40,623 nt of DNA from positions 1-40,623 of the forward strand of contig REDW01000056.1 of the NCBI GenBank assembly GCA_007693325.1, written 5' to 3'. Every line of letters starts with the position of its first letter. Within the stretch, counting starts at the first letter, position 1. Of the stretch, positions 1 through 7,567 are shown in pieces. The position numbers were made by a program, and so were the translations under genes. The notes beneath the pieces are model-generated. The model was not told the origin of the DNA. It saw nothing but the letters and a program-made list of their open reading frames with translations, and searched no databases. This DNA is from Spirochaetaceae bacterium. GTDB taxonomy: Bacteria; Spirochaetota; Spirochaetia; DSM-27196; PWMO01.

Positions 1-1
1 C

Positions 2-940
2 CCGCTCGCGGCCACCATGATGACCAACAGTCCACGCAAGGGCACCAAGTACGCGGTGGATTTCAACGTGCAGCAGGCAATCAACGCGCTCTACATGGCA
101 GAGCTCGGCGATATTCTCAACGACAAGGAAATCAGTTTCCGCTACAAGCGGCACTACTTCTCGCTCAAGACGCGCATCAATAACCTGATGTGGAACGAAG
201 AGCACGGGCTGTACTTCGACATAGACAAGAGCGAGCGTCAGCTGCCGGTCAAGACCATTGCCTCGTTCTGGCCGCTGCTGGCCGAGCTTCCCAACGAAGC
301 GCGCTTTGAGAAGATGCTGGCGCACCTGACAAACCCGGAGACCTTCGGCACCGAGAACCCGTTTCCGACGCTGGCAGCCGATGAGGAAGAGTTCAGTGAA
401 AAGGGTATGGGGTTCCGCGGCTCGGTCTACCCACCGTTCACCTTCATGGTAATCAAAGGGCTGGAGAAGTACGGCGCCTACGAACTTGCGCGCGAGTGCG
501 CCATCCGCCACCTCTATTATATGCTCGACACGCTGCACCCAGAAGGCCGCGACAAGGGCACCGTCTGGGAAGCGTACGCACCGCGCAAGGACGGCCCGGC
601 GCAGTGGCCGGGCAAGAAGGACTTTCCGCGCTCACTGTTTGTTACCTATACCGCGCTTTCAACCATCTCGCTGATGATTGAAAACGTTCTCGGGCTCTAC
701 GTCAGCCTGCCGCGTAAGACCGTTGACTGGATAGTACCCACGCTCGAAATCATGGGGATAGAGAACCTCTCTCTCAAGCGCAACATGATCACCATTCTGA
801 GCAACAAGAGCGGGCGCGGCTGGGAAATCCGCCTCGAGAGCGAGAAACTCTACTACTTCACCATCGACATCCTCAGAGAGAAGAAGAAGACGCTGCCGAT
901 TCCGTCGGGCAAATGCTCGATGCTGATCGACAAGCTCTGA
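2..940 (+). CDS. GH63/trehalase-like glycosidase, 3' part (5' end outside window)
   Basis: C-terminal portion of an (alpha/alpha)6-barrel glycoside hydrolase of the trehalase/GH63-like group. The frame is open to the window edge (residues PLAAT precede the first Met at 17), so the start lies upstream and the Met at 17 is probably internal. Visible family marks, numbered from that Met, are an N-terminal stretch NSPRKG...AVDFN as found just after the catalytic Trp-Asp segment of relatives, GFRGSVYPP at 132-140 (equivalent to the usual W-R-G-P-hydrophobic-W) and TVWEAYAP at 182-189, where Glu185 sits at the usual catalytic-base position. It probably hydrolyses an alpha-glucoside or alpha-mannoside; the substrate cannot be read. 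It ends in a convergent arrangement with the minus-strand oxidoreductase that follows. Confidence 0.75.
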   Translation, partial: PLAATMMTNSPRKGTKYAVDFNVQQAINALYMAELGDILNDKEISFRYKRHYFSLKTRINNLMWNEEHGLYFDIDKSERQLPVKTIASFWPLLAELPNEARFEKMLAHLTNPETFGTENPFPTLAADEEEFSEKGMGFRGSVYPPFTFMVIKGLEKYGAYELARECAIRHLYYMLDTLHPEGRDKGTVWEAYAPRKDGPAQWPGKKDFPRSLFVTYTALSTISLMIENVLGLYVSLPRKTVDWIVPTLEIMGIENLSLKRNMITILSNKSGRGWEIRLESEKLYYFTIDILREKKKTLPIPSGKCSMLIDKL

Positions 941-985
941 GCGCCGCGCTCGCCGGCGCAGTACTTCTTGCGCGCCGCGTGGCGC
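941..985. terminator. Two GC-rich hairpins between convergent genes
   Basis: The 45 bases between two convergent stop codons hold two stem-loops. The first is GCGCCG (941-946) pairing with CGGCGC (954-959). The second is GCGCC (972-976) pairing with GGCGC (981-985) around a 4-base loop. Neither is followed by a clean T tract, so a role as bidirectional terminator is inferred from position and structure only. Confidence 0.35.
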
Positions 986-1975
986 TCAGCCGACTGGCTG
1001 CCAATCGCCGGACTTCTCCGAGGCAAACAGCGCGTCGAGCACGTTCTGATTGGCCAACGCGTCCTCGGGCAGGGTTGGCGCCGGCCCCGATTCGCGCAGC
1101 GCAACCGAGAAACGCTCAAACTGCAGAGCGTACTGATCCAGCGGTCCGTGCTGTATCACGCGCTCACCCACGCCGGTGCGCACGATAGTCACCACCGGTA
1201 CATCCGGGTAGATATTGAAGGGAACCTCAACCCACGCCGAGCCGCCGCTGCCGAAGACGTGGACATGCTGGTGCGGGAACGTCTGCGTGCCACAGACAAA
1301 GGTGGCCTGTATATCGCCAAAGTCCAGGATTCCCGAGCTGAGGATATCGGTACCGAACTGCGGATCGCGCGTTACGCGCGCAACCACGCGCTGGGGCTCG
1401 CGGGCGGTGAGAAAGCGCGCCGAAGAGACGCAGTAGCAGCCGATATCGTAGATTGCGCCGCCCCCCATCGACAGGATATTGCGAATATTGTGCGGATCTT
1501 TGTTGCTGTAGAAGAACGATGACTGCAGCGCGTGTACCGTTCCGATCTCGCCGCACTGCACCAGGTCGCGCAGGTGGGTCCACTGCGGATGAAAGCGATA
1601 CATGAATGCCTCCATCAGCATGACGCCCTTGCCTCTGGTGTAATCGATTGCCTGCTGAACCTGCGCGGCGTCCATCCCCATCGGCTTTTCACACAGTACG
1701 TGCTTGCCCGCATCGGCGCACTTCTTGATGTACTCGAGGTGAAGATGATTGGGCAGCGGAATGTAGACCGCCTCGACCTTGGGATCGGCGAGCAGCGCTT
1801 CGTAGCTGCCGTAGGCCGCAGGAATCCCCAGGCGCGCCGCGGCCGCTTCGGCCTTCTGCTGCGAGCGCGAGGCTATCGCGCGCACCTCGCATACATCACT
1901 GGCGCGCACCGGCAGGTGCACCCGCTTGATATAGTGATCCGCAACACCGAGAACACCCCACTGGACTGGTCTCAT
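986..1975 (-). CDS. Gfo/Idh/MocA family NAD(P)-dependent oxidoreductase
   Basis: 329-residue sugar oxidoreductase of the Gfo/Idh/MocA family. The N-terminal Rossmann domain starts with WGVLGVAD (a loose form of the GxGxxG loop), followed by the VYIPLPNHLH strand and the family hallmark CEKPM, whose Lys normally takes part in catalysis; the C-terminal alpha/beta domain contains GGGAIYDIGCYC. Members oxidise or reduce sugars, polyols or sugar acids with NAD(P); the sequence resembles the dimeric dihydrodiol/xylose dehydrogenase-like branch. The ATG at 1975 is chosen because CAGGAGGAGACTT lies just upstream and the Rossmann fold begins at once; the upstream reading frame is unrelated. It lies 17 bases after the SDR gene at 1993-2787 and is probably cotranscribed with it. 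The substrate is unknown. Confidence 0.85.
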   Translation of the reverse strand: MRPVQWGVLGVADHYIKRVHLPVRASDVCEVRAIASRSQQKAEAAAARLGIPAAYGSYEALLADPKVEAVYIPLPNHLHLEYIKKCADAGKHVLCEKPMGMDAAQVQQAIDYTRGKGVMLMEAFMYRFHPQWTHLRDLVQCGEIGTVHALQSSFFYSNKDPHNIRNILSMGGGAIYDIGCYCVSSARFLTAREPQRVVARVTRDPQFGTDILSSGILDFGDIQATFVCGTQTFPHQHVHVFGSGGSAWVEVPFNIYPDVPVVTIVRTGVGERVIQHGPLDQYALQFERFSVALRESGPAPTLPEDALANQNVLDALFASEKSGDWQPVG

Positions 1976-1992
1976 AAGTCTCCTCCTGTTTG

Positions 1993-2787
1993 TCAGGTTA
2001 CCCGGGCGCGCGCGATGATACGCGCGTACAGTCCCGGAACACATGCGCTCAAAAACATTGCCAGGCGGCCCTTCAATCCCATCGCCAGCCGCACTTCGCG
2101 CCGTCCTGCCAGCGCCGCCTGCAACAGCCGCTGCGCAACCAGCGCCGGTTGGCGGCCGCGCAGCTGGTTAGGGTCGAGCCGGCCGTACGCCGCGCCGTCG
2201 GCGGTTACCGCGTTGCGCGAGATATCGGTACGCACAAATCCGGGCACGCCGATAGTGACGCTGACCGCGCTGTCGGCCAGCTCGGCGCGCAGCGAGTTGT
2301 AGTAGCCGTGAATTGCGTGTTTGGCCGCACAGTAGCCGCTGCGCAGCGGAGTGGCTACCAGCCCCGCCAGGCTCGACACCACCAGAATTGCGCCTGCGTT
2401 CTGGCGCAGCATGCGCGCCGCGGTCAGTCGGGCGATCTCGGCCTGCGAGAGAAAGTCGATATCGATGATGTGCCTGAGCACCGCGTAGTCCGTGTCGGTT
2501 GCGGTTGCACGCTGGCTGACGCCGGCGTTCAGTGCCAGCAGATCAACGCGCCCGAAGACTGCGTGGGCTGCTTCAACCGCCGCTGCCAGCGCCGCGGAAT
2601 CGGTCAGGTCCAGCGCAACAACGTGGGCGCTGCCGAGTTCGTCCGCCATCTGTGCCAGCTCCTGCTGCGGCCCGCCGGACAGCACCATGCGCGCTCCGGC
2701 GGCCGATGCCGCACGCGCCAGATTGCCCCCGATTCCGCCGCTTGCCCCGACTATCCAGATAACTTTGTTGTCCAGCGATGCAGCCAT
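1993..2787 (-). CDS. Short-chain dehydrogenase/reductase (DHRS7/DltE-like)
   Basis: 264-residue classical SDR. The cofactor loop is GASGGIG at residues 14-20, the structural NAG follows in LALNAGVS, and the catalytic Ser...Tyr-x-x-x-Lys set is seen as VVSSLAG and GYCAAK. The C-terminal tail (GLKGRLAMFLSACVPGLYARI) is hydrophobic and basic, as in DHRS7B-like SDRs that associate with membranes. The ATG at 2787 is selected because the fold starts there; the ribosome-binding site before it is poor, so the start is less certain than the family. It is divergent from the GntR gene, with 145 bases between starts, and is followed by the Gfo/Idh/MocA gene. The substrate cannot be inferred. Confidence 0.8.
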   Translation of the reverse strand: MAASLDNKVIWIVGASGGIGGNLARAASAAGARMVLSGGPQQELAQMADELGSAHVVALDLTDSAALAAAVEAAHAVFGRVDLLALNAGVSQRATATDTDYAVLRHIIDIDFLSQAEIARLTAARMLRQNAGAILVVSSLAGLVATPLRSGYCAAKHAIHGYYNSLRAELADSAVSVTIGVPGFVRTDISRNAVTADGAAYGRLDPNQLRGRQPALVAQRLLQAALAGRREVRLAMGLKGRLAMFLSACVPGLYARIIARARVT

Positions 2788-2839
2788 TGCGGCACAAGTG
2801 TAGCACACCACATGATGGCGGGAATAGCCGTAATAGCCG

Positions 2840-2868
2840 TTGACAAGCGGAGGCAGACAAACTATAGT
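2840..2868 (+). promoter_or_regulatory. Sigma70-type promoter of the GntR-aldolase-kinase operon
   Basis: A perfect -35 box TTGACA (2840-2845) is followed by a 17-base spacer and a -10 box TATAGT (2863-2868, five of six consensus bases). Transcription would start near 2875, upstream of the GTG start at 2933. The -10 box lies within the 10-base palindrome AACTATAGTT. Confidence 0.8.
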
Positions 2869-2878
2869 TAAAAAAAGC

Positions 2879-2901
2879 GTGATATACTCATTGCATATCA
2901 C
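2879..2901. promoter_or_regulatory. Inverted-repeat operator candidate before the GntR gene
   Basis: Arms GTGATATAC (2879-2887) and GCATATCAC (2893-2901) form an inverted repeat with one mismatch and a 5-base centre (TCATT). The outer seven bases, GTGATAT and ATATCAC, match perfectly. The repeat lies from about +5 to +27 relative to the predicted start, a typical repressor position. It shares the 8-mer TGATATAC with the transketolase promoter region at 33583-33591. Autoregulation by the GntR protein encoded next is an inference. Confidence 0.6.
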
Positions 2902-2932
2902 TGAGGTAGACCGAGGGAGAGGGATAGACCAC

Positions 2933-3628
2933 GTGGCGCAGCAAACCGCAGCACACAATACTGCATCATTCCCGCTATCACACAACAAGCCCGCACAGGG
3001 AAACCAGCAGCGAATCTACCAGGCGGTCAAGACGCGGATTGTCAACTGCGAAATGTCCCCCGGTGAGACCATCTACGAGGATCGCCTGGCCCAGGAGTTT
3101 GGCACCAGCCGGACCCCGGTGCGCGAGGCGCTGTTGAAGCTGCGCAACGACAACCTGGTCTCGATTATATCGCGCAAGGGCACTTTTGTCTCTCACATAA
3201 CGGTGCAGGACGTCTACGAGATCTATCAGATCCGTCAGCTCTTGGAGCCGGGTATTGCCGTCATGGTGCGCCAGGACGTGGAGCCCGAGCGCTTGAAACA
3301 GTTCGCCGAGGCCTTTGAAGCACGAACCGGCAACAGCGTGCTCCCGGGCGATTGGTTCTCGCTGGACCGCCAGTTCCATACCTACCTGGTGGAGTGTACC
3401 GGCAACCACACCCTGATGGAGCTCTACGAAGGTATCATGAACCACCAGCAGCGCATCAGTATCCTGGCCAGCCGGCTGCCGCGCAGACTGGAGAGCACCG
3501 CGGTTGAACACCGCAGAATTGTGGAAGCGCTGCAGACCGGAGACGCCGCCCAGATCGAGAGAGCAGTACGGGCGCACATCATGGCGGCCTGGGAAGCTTC
3601 ACTGCGCATCGAACAGCTTGTTCGTTAA
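2933..3628 (+). CDS. GntR family transcriptional regulator, FCD subfamily
   Basis: 231-residue DNA-binding regulator. The N-terminal winged helix-turn-helix covers roughly residues 25-95 and includes LAQEFGTSRTPVREALLKL, the GntR recognition helix, and the wing RKGTFVS. The all-helical FCD effector domain follows, with the usual metal- or ligand-binding residues seen in DRQFH, VEHRR and RAHI. FCD members mostly sense sugar acids or other carboxylates. The GTG at 2933 is preferred: a purine-rich GGGAGAGGG lies upstream, and longer in-frame options begin before the predicted transcription start. It is first in a plus-strand operon with an aldolase, a phosphatase, a second aldolase and a kinase, so it probably represses that operon and possibly the two other operons that carry similar palindromes. 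Confidence 0.85.
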   Translation: MAQQTAAHNTASFPLSHNKPAQGNQQRIYQAVKTRIVNCEMSPGETIYEDRLAQEFGTSRTPVREALLKLRNDNLVSIISRKGTFVSHITVQDVYEIYQIRQLLEPGIAVMVRQDVEPERLKQFAEAFEARTGNSVLPGDWFSLDRQFHTYLVECTGNHTLMELYEGIMNHQQRISILASRLPRRLESTAVEHRRIVEALQTGDAAQIERAVRAHIMAAWEASLRIEQLVR

Positions 3629-3642
3629 TCGGGAGGATTGCC

Positions 3643-4518
3643 ATGTCTGTGGTCTCCGCAACCGAGATGCTGCGGCGCGCCACCGAGGGCGGCTACGCAG
3701 TAGGGGCCTTCAACGTCACCAGCTTTGTACAGATGGTAGCGGTAGTGCAAGCGGCAACCGCAAAGCGCGCACCGGTCATAATCCAGACCTCTGTTACACC
3801 AACGCTCTTTTACGGACCACGAACTATCGCAGGCGCGTATCGCGCACTGGCCGAGGAGTCTGTGGTACCGGTCTGTCTGCACCTCGATCACTGCACCGAT
3901 GTCGATCTGTGCAAGCGCTGCGTTGATGCCGGCTACACCAATATCATGATTGACGGCTCCCAGCTGAGTTTTGACGAGAACATCGCGGTAACGCGCGAGG
4001 TTGTTGAATACTGCCGCAGCAGCGGTGATGTGTCTGTAGAGGGCGAGCTGGGCACGGTGTCCGGTGTTGAAGACCAGGTTGCCGTGGTGCAGGACGATGC
4101 GGCGCTGTGCCCGGTAGACAAGGCCGTGGAGTTTGTCGAGCGCAGCGCGGTAGACATATTTGCGCCGGCAATCGGTACTGCCCACGGCGTCTACAGCACC
4201 CCTGACCCTAAAATCGACTACCGGCGGCTGGGCGAGATCGTCCAGCTGCTGGCACAGCGACAGCCGCTTGTACCGGTAGTAATCCACGGCGGAACCGGCC
4301 TTGGTGCGGACATCGTACGGCGCCTGGTGGGCCTCGGCGGAGCAAAGTACAACGTCTCGACCGATCTCAAGCATCTGCTGATCGATACCAGCGCCGAGTA
4401 CCTGTCACAGCAGCGCGGCTCGTACAATCCGGGCAAACTGGACAGCGCCGTCAGGGACGCCCACGTTGCCCGAGTTGGTGAATGGATCGACCTGCTGGGA
4501 TCGGCCGGCAAGGCGTAG
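3643..4518 (+). CDS. Class II (zinc-dependent) ketose-bisphosphate aldolase
   Basis: 291-residue TIM-barrel aldolase of the fructose/tagatose-bisphosphate aldolase class II family (FbaA/GatY/KbaY-like). The signature HLDHC at residues 80-84 supplies the catalytic Asp82 and zinc ligand His83; VEGELG at 132-137 carries the Glu ligand; His181 (GTAHGVY) and His215 (VIHGGTG) complete the zinc site and phosphate loop. It should cleave a ketose 1,6-bisphosphate or a ketose 1-phosphate into dihydroxyacetone phosphate and an aldehyde. The start has a strong GGGAGG ribosome-binding site, 14 bases after the GntR stop. With a sugar kinase and a CbbY-like phosphatase in the same operon, its substrate may be an unusual ketose phosphate rather than the glycolytic one. 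Confidence 0.9.
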   Translation: MSVVSATEMLRRATEGGYAVGAFNVTSFVQMVAVVQAATAKRAPVIIQTSVTPTLFYGPRTIAGAYRALAEESVVPVCLHLDHCTDVDLCKRCVDAGYTNIMIDGSQLSFDENIAVTREVVEYCRSSGDVSVEGELGTVSGVEDQVAVVQDDAALCPVDKAVEFVERSAVDIFAPAIGTAHGVYSTPDPKIDYRRLGEIVQLLAQRQPLVPVVIHGGTGLGADIVRRLVGLGGAKYNVSTDLKHLLIDTSAEYLSQQRGSYNPGKLDSAVRDAHVARVGEWIDLLGSAGKA

Positions 4519-4553
4519 CGCCTCGGCCGCCGTTAGCTACAGGAGCAAGAGCA

Positions 4554-5312
4554 ATGCTGAGAGCGGTATTCTTTGACTTGGACGGTGTGATAATCGACAC
4601 CGAACGCGACGGACATCGGGTGGCGTTCAACGAGACCTTTGAGCATTTCGGGCTTGCCGACCGCTGGGATGTTGATCTCTACCACCAGCTGCTGCAGATA
4701 GCCGGCGGAAAAGAGCGCATGAAGCACTACTTCACCTCCATCAGCGGTCAGCCACCGGTAGCAGAGGACAGGCTCGACGGGTTGATCGCGGAGCTGCACG
4801 CGCACAAGACCTCCCGCCTGGTGCAGATGCTGGAGAACGGACGTCTACCGCTGCGCCCCGGCGTGCGGCGCTTCATGCGCGAGGCGCGCGATGCCGGCCT
4901 TGTGCTTGCTATCTGCACAACCTCCAACGAGCGCGCGGCCAACGCCGTTGTGCGCAGCATGCTTAGCGAGTTCGAGTTCAGCGCGGTGCTGGCCGGAGAC
5001 GTTGTCTCGCACAAGAAACCCGATCCCGAGATATACCGGCTTGCACTGGAAAGATCCGGCTGCGCTCCGGCAGAGTGCCTGGTGGTCGAGGACTCGCGCA
5101 ACGGGGTTCTGGCGGCCAAAGCAGCCGCAATCCCGGTGCTGGCAACAACCAACTACTACACCCGGCAGGAAGACCTGCGGCGGGCCGACCTGATTGTCAG
5201 TTGCCTGGGTGACGAGGACGGCCAACGCGCTACCGTGCGCAAACCCCGCAGCGGGTTTGCCGCCGGCGGAGTTGTCTACCTGGACGAAGTGAGGCGGTAT
5301 CTGTATGAGTAG
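4554..5312 (+). CDS. HAD hydrolase, CbbY-like sugar-bisphosphate phosphatase
   Basis: 252-residue HAD-superfamily phosphatase. Motif I is DLDG with nucleophile Asp8 and acid/base Asp10, followed by the CbbY-type cap segment ERDGHRVAFN...WDVDLY and GGKERMKHYF. Motif II is ICTTS, motif III is HKKPDPEIY and motif IV is VVEDSRNG. CbbY proteins dephosphorylate xylulose 1,5-bisphosphate, an inhibitory by-product of Rubisco, to xylulose 5-phosphate. No Rubisco is visible here, so the enzyme probably acts on a related sugar bisphosphate made by the neighbouring aldolase and kinase. The ATG at 4554 follows AGGAG with good spacing; the longer frame from 4482 overlaps the aldolase. Its stop overlaps the next gene's start by 8 bases, indicating translational coupling. 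Confidence 0.85.
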   Translation: MLRAVFFDLDGVIIDTERDGHRVAFNETFEHFGLADRWDVDLYHQLLQIAGGKERMKHYFTSISGQPPVAEDRLDGLIAELHAHKTSRLVQMLENGRLPLRPGVRRFMREARDAGLVLAICTTSNERAANAVVRSMLSEFEFSAVLAGDVVSHKKPDPEIYRLALERSGCAPAECLVVEDSRNGVLAAKAAAIPVLATTNYYTRQEDLRRADLIVSCLGDEDGQRATVRKPRSGFAAGGVVYLDEVRRYLYE

Positions 5313-6216
5313 CAGCAATCCGGAATCTGCGTCGCGGCTGGGCGGCGTATTTGCCCCGCTGGTAACTCCGTTTCGCGGGGGGCAGCTCGACCTCGAGGCG
5401 CTGCGCTTCAACCTGCAGCGGCTCGAGCAGAGCGCGCTTACCGGTTACGTCGTGCTGGGCTCCAACGGCGAGTTCCGCAGTCTCTTTGACGCCGAGCAGT
5501 ACGAGGTCTTGCGCGTGTGCGCAGAAGAAAAGGGCACCAAGACCGTGATCGCGGGGGTGTCCGCAGAATCCACGGCGCAGGTCAGGGCTGCCATCGAGCG
5601 GGTCCACAACCTGGGATTTGAGTACGCCGCGGTTCAGGTACCTTCGTACTTCAGCAAGAGTATGACGCAACCGGTTGTGAAGCGCTTCTTCACTGAGCTG
5701 GCGGACTGGTCACCGCTATCGCTGGTACTCTACAATGCTCCCGGCTTCCTCAACGGAATTGCCATCGCGCCGGCAACCGTGGCAGATCTGGCGCGCCACC
5801 GTGCGATAGCGGGTATCAAGGATTCCGGCCCGGCGGGACCGTTTGCCTACATAGCGCGCTGCGAGGAGTCTGCGGGCAGCTTCACGGTGCTGGCGGGATC
5901 GGCCACCTTCCTCTACCCGGGACTGCAATCGGGCGCCGGCGGAGGAGTTGTCTCACTTGCAAACGCCGTGCCGCAGTTGTGCTGCCGGCTCTATCAGCTC
6001 TTTGTCGACCGGGATTTCCCGGCAGCACAGGCGCTGCATAATCGCCTGGTACGCCTCAATGCGGCGGTCTCCGGTTCTCACGGCGTTGCCGGTGTAAAAG
6101 CAGCCATGAACCTCTGCGGCTACCGTGGCGGCGAGCCGCGGCCGCCGATTCCCCCGCTCAGCGATAGCGATTTAGCCGCCATCCGCAGCGCACTGCAGCG
6201 CGAAGGAGCGTTGTAG
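5305..6216 (+). CDS. DapA-family aldolase, 4-hydroxy-2-oxoglutarate aldolase (HOGA)-like
   Basis: 303-residue class I (Schiff-base) aldolase of the dihydrodipicolinate synthase superfamily. The phosphate/carboxylate loop reads GSNGEF rather than the GTTGE of DapA, matching the HOGA1-like branch; catalytic Tyr143 (VLYNAPG) and Schiff-base Lys172 (GIKDSG) are present; VLAGSATFL, SLANAVPQ, GVAGVKAAM and GYRGG also follow the HOGA pattern. Likely reaction: cleavage of a 2-oxo-4-hydroxy acid (4-hydroxy-2-oxoglutarate, or a 2-keto-3-deoxy sugar acid) to pyruvate and an aldehyde. Lysine biosynthesis is unlikely given the operon. It starts inside the end of the HAD gene and stops one base before the kinase gene. 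Confidence 0.85.
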   Translation: MSSSNPESASRLGGVFAPLVTPFRGGQLDLEALRFNLQRLEQSALTGYVVLGSNGEFRSLFDAEQYEVLRVCAEEKGTKTVIAGVSAESTAQVRAAIERVHNLGFEYAAVQVPSYFSKSMTQPVVKRFFTELADWSPLSLVLYNAPGFLNGIAIAPATVADLARHRAIAGIKDSGPAGPFAYIARCEESAGSFTVLAGSATFLYPGLQSGAGGGVVSLANAVPQLCCRLYQLFVDRDFPAAQALHNRLVRLNAAVSGSHGVAGVKAAMNLCGYRGGEPRPPIPPLSDSDLAAIRSALQREGAL

Positions 6217-6217
6217 C

Positions 6218-7567
6218 ATGGCGCGTGTAATGGGCGTTGATATTGGAACAACCGCGCTGAAGATGGCGGTCTATGAGACGCAGGACGGCCCCGATCCGCT
6301 GCTGCTGCTGGACCAGTACGCGCAATCGTACCCGATCCGCACGTACAACAACGGCCTGTTCAGCGATATAGACTCAGAAAAGTGGAAGAGCGCGTTTGTC
6401 AGCGGCTGCAAGGCGCTGGAGTCAGAAATTGCAACCGTGGAGGCAATCGGGCTTTCCGGCACAACTCCCGGACTCACCGCCCTGGCCGCGGACGGAACGG
6501 CGCTCTATCCTTCGATCCTGATGCTCGATCAGCGCTCACGGCAACAGGCCGCCCGGATTATCGAACGGATCGGCATGCAGACTCTGCTGGAGAAGACCGG
6601 CAATATGCCGGTGGCCGGCGGCTGCTCGCTGGCCAGCATCCTGTGGCTCAAGGATCACGAGCCGCAGGTCTTTGAACGCGCGGCCTGCTTTGGCCACAGT
6701 AACTCTGCGATTGCACTGTGGCTCAGCGGCAATACCGCAATCGATCCATCCTCGGCCTCTTTGTCGGGGTTGTACAACACGGTCCGTAACGACCTCAGCT
6801 GGAATCTGGAGATCGCCGCTGAAATGGGCGTTGCCGCGGAGAAGCTGCCGCCGCTGTTGAAGAGCAGCCAGAGTCCCGGCAGGGTCAGCAGTGAACTGTC
6901 ATCGCAGCTGGGCCTGGCTGCACGTCCCGCGGTTGTAATCGGCGGCAACGATGCGGTGGTAGCGGCCTACTCGCTGGGTATGGAGAAACCGGGCCAGGTG
7001 CTCAACGTGAACGGAACGTGCGAGATATCACTGGTGTGCCTGCCACGCTGTATTCCCTCCACCCGCTACAACGTACGTGCACACGTCATGCCCGATCGTT
7101 GGCTGACCCTCTACGTGATGAACGCCGGCGGCAAGGCGTACGAATGGTTCCAGCGCCTGTTCTGCAGCGAAATGCCGCTGCAGACCTTCTTCGACGAGTT
7201 TGTTCCCAGCGCCGTGGCTCAGTGGCTCGAGCGCAGCAGCAGCGTTGAGTACGTACCGTACCTGATGGGCTCGCGCTACTCGCAGCAGCCCCTGACCGCT
7301 GCGTTTCGCGGTATGACCGAGGAGACCACGCGCGAAGAGTTACTGGCGGCGCTGGTACGCGGGTTGTGCCAATATCAGCGCGAGCACCTGCGCGATATAG
7401 CGCTCGAGCTGCCGCTGGCCGCCGCTACGTTTGTGACCGGGGGTGCGGTGAACCAGGCGATACTGCAGGCCAAGGAGCGATGGATGCGCAACTCCAGCTA
7501 CCTCATGAAGGAACAGTCTTCTATGGGAGGCGCAGCGCTGCTGGCGCTCAAGCACCTGCGCGGTTAG
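6218..7567 (+). CDS. FGGY family carbohydrate kinase
   Basis: 449-residue sugar kinase with the actin-like fold. The N-terminal phosphate loop is GVDIGTTALKMAVY (residues 6-19), the sugar-binding MLDQRS follows at about 103-108, and the C-terminal domain has GGNDAVVAAYSLG, VNGTCEISL and VTGGAVNQAILQ. It phosphorylates a ketose, polyol or related sugar with ATP in the cytoplasm; xylulokinase-like is the closest general label, but the protein is shorter than the usual 480-520 residues and the substrate is not readable. The start is one base after the preceding stop, with GAAGGAG as ribosome-binding site. Its stop overlaps the stop of the convergent uxaB-like gene by 4 bases, leaving no room for a conventional terminator. 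Confidence 0.88.
   Translation: MARVMGVDIGTTALKMAVYETQDGPDPLLLLDQYAQSYPIRTYNNGLFSDIDSEKWKSAFVSGCKALESEIATVEAIGLSGTTPGLTALAADGTALYPSILMLDQRSRQQAARIIERIGMQTLLEKTGNMPVAGGCSLASILWLKDHEPQVFERAACFGHSNSAIALWLSGNTAIDPSSASLSGLYNTVRNDLSWNLEIAAEMGVAAEKLPPLLKSSQSPGRVSSELSSQLGLAARPAVVIGGNDAVVAAYSLGMEKPGQVLNVNGTCEISLVCLPRCIPSTRYNVRAHVMPDRWLTLYVMNAGGKAYEWFQRLFCSEMPLQTFFDEFVPSAVAQWLERSSSVEYVPYLMGSRYSQQPLTAAFRGMTEETTREELLAALVRGLCQYQREHLRDIALELPLAAATFVTGGAVNQAILQAKERWMRNSSYLMKEQSSMGGAALLALKHLRG

Noticed and set aside
968-1522. Long plus-strand open frames opposite the Gfo/Idh/MocA gene, with similar ones opposite most minus genes
   Set aside because: They are antisense shadows caused by high GC content; their translations show no domain and the opposite strand encodes clear families.
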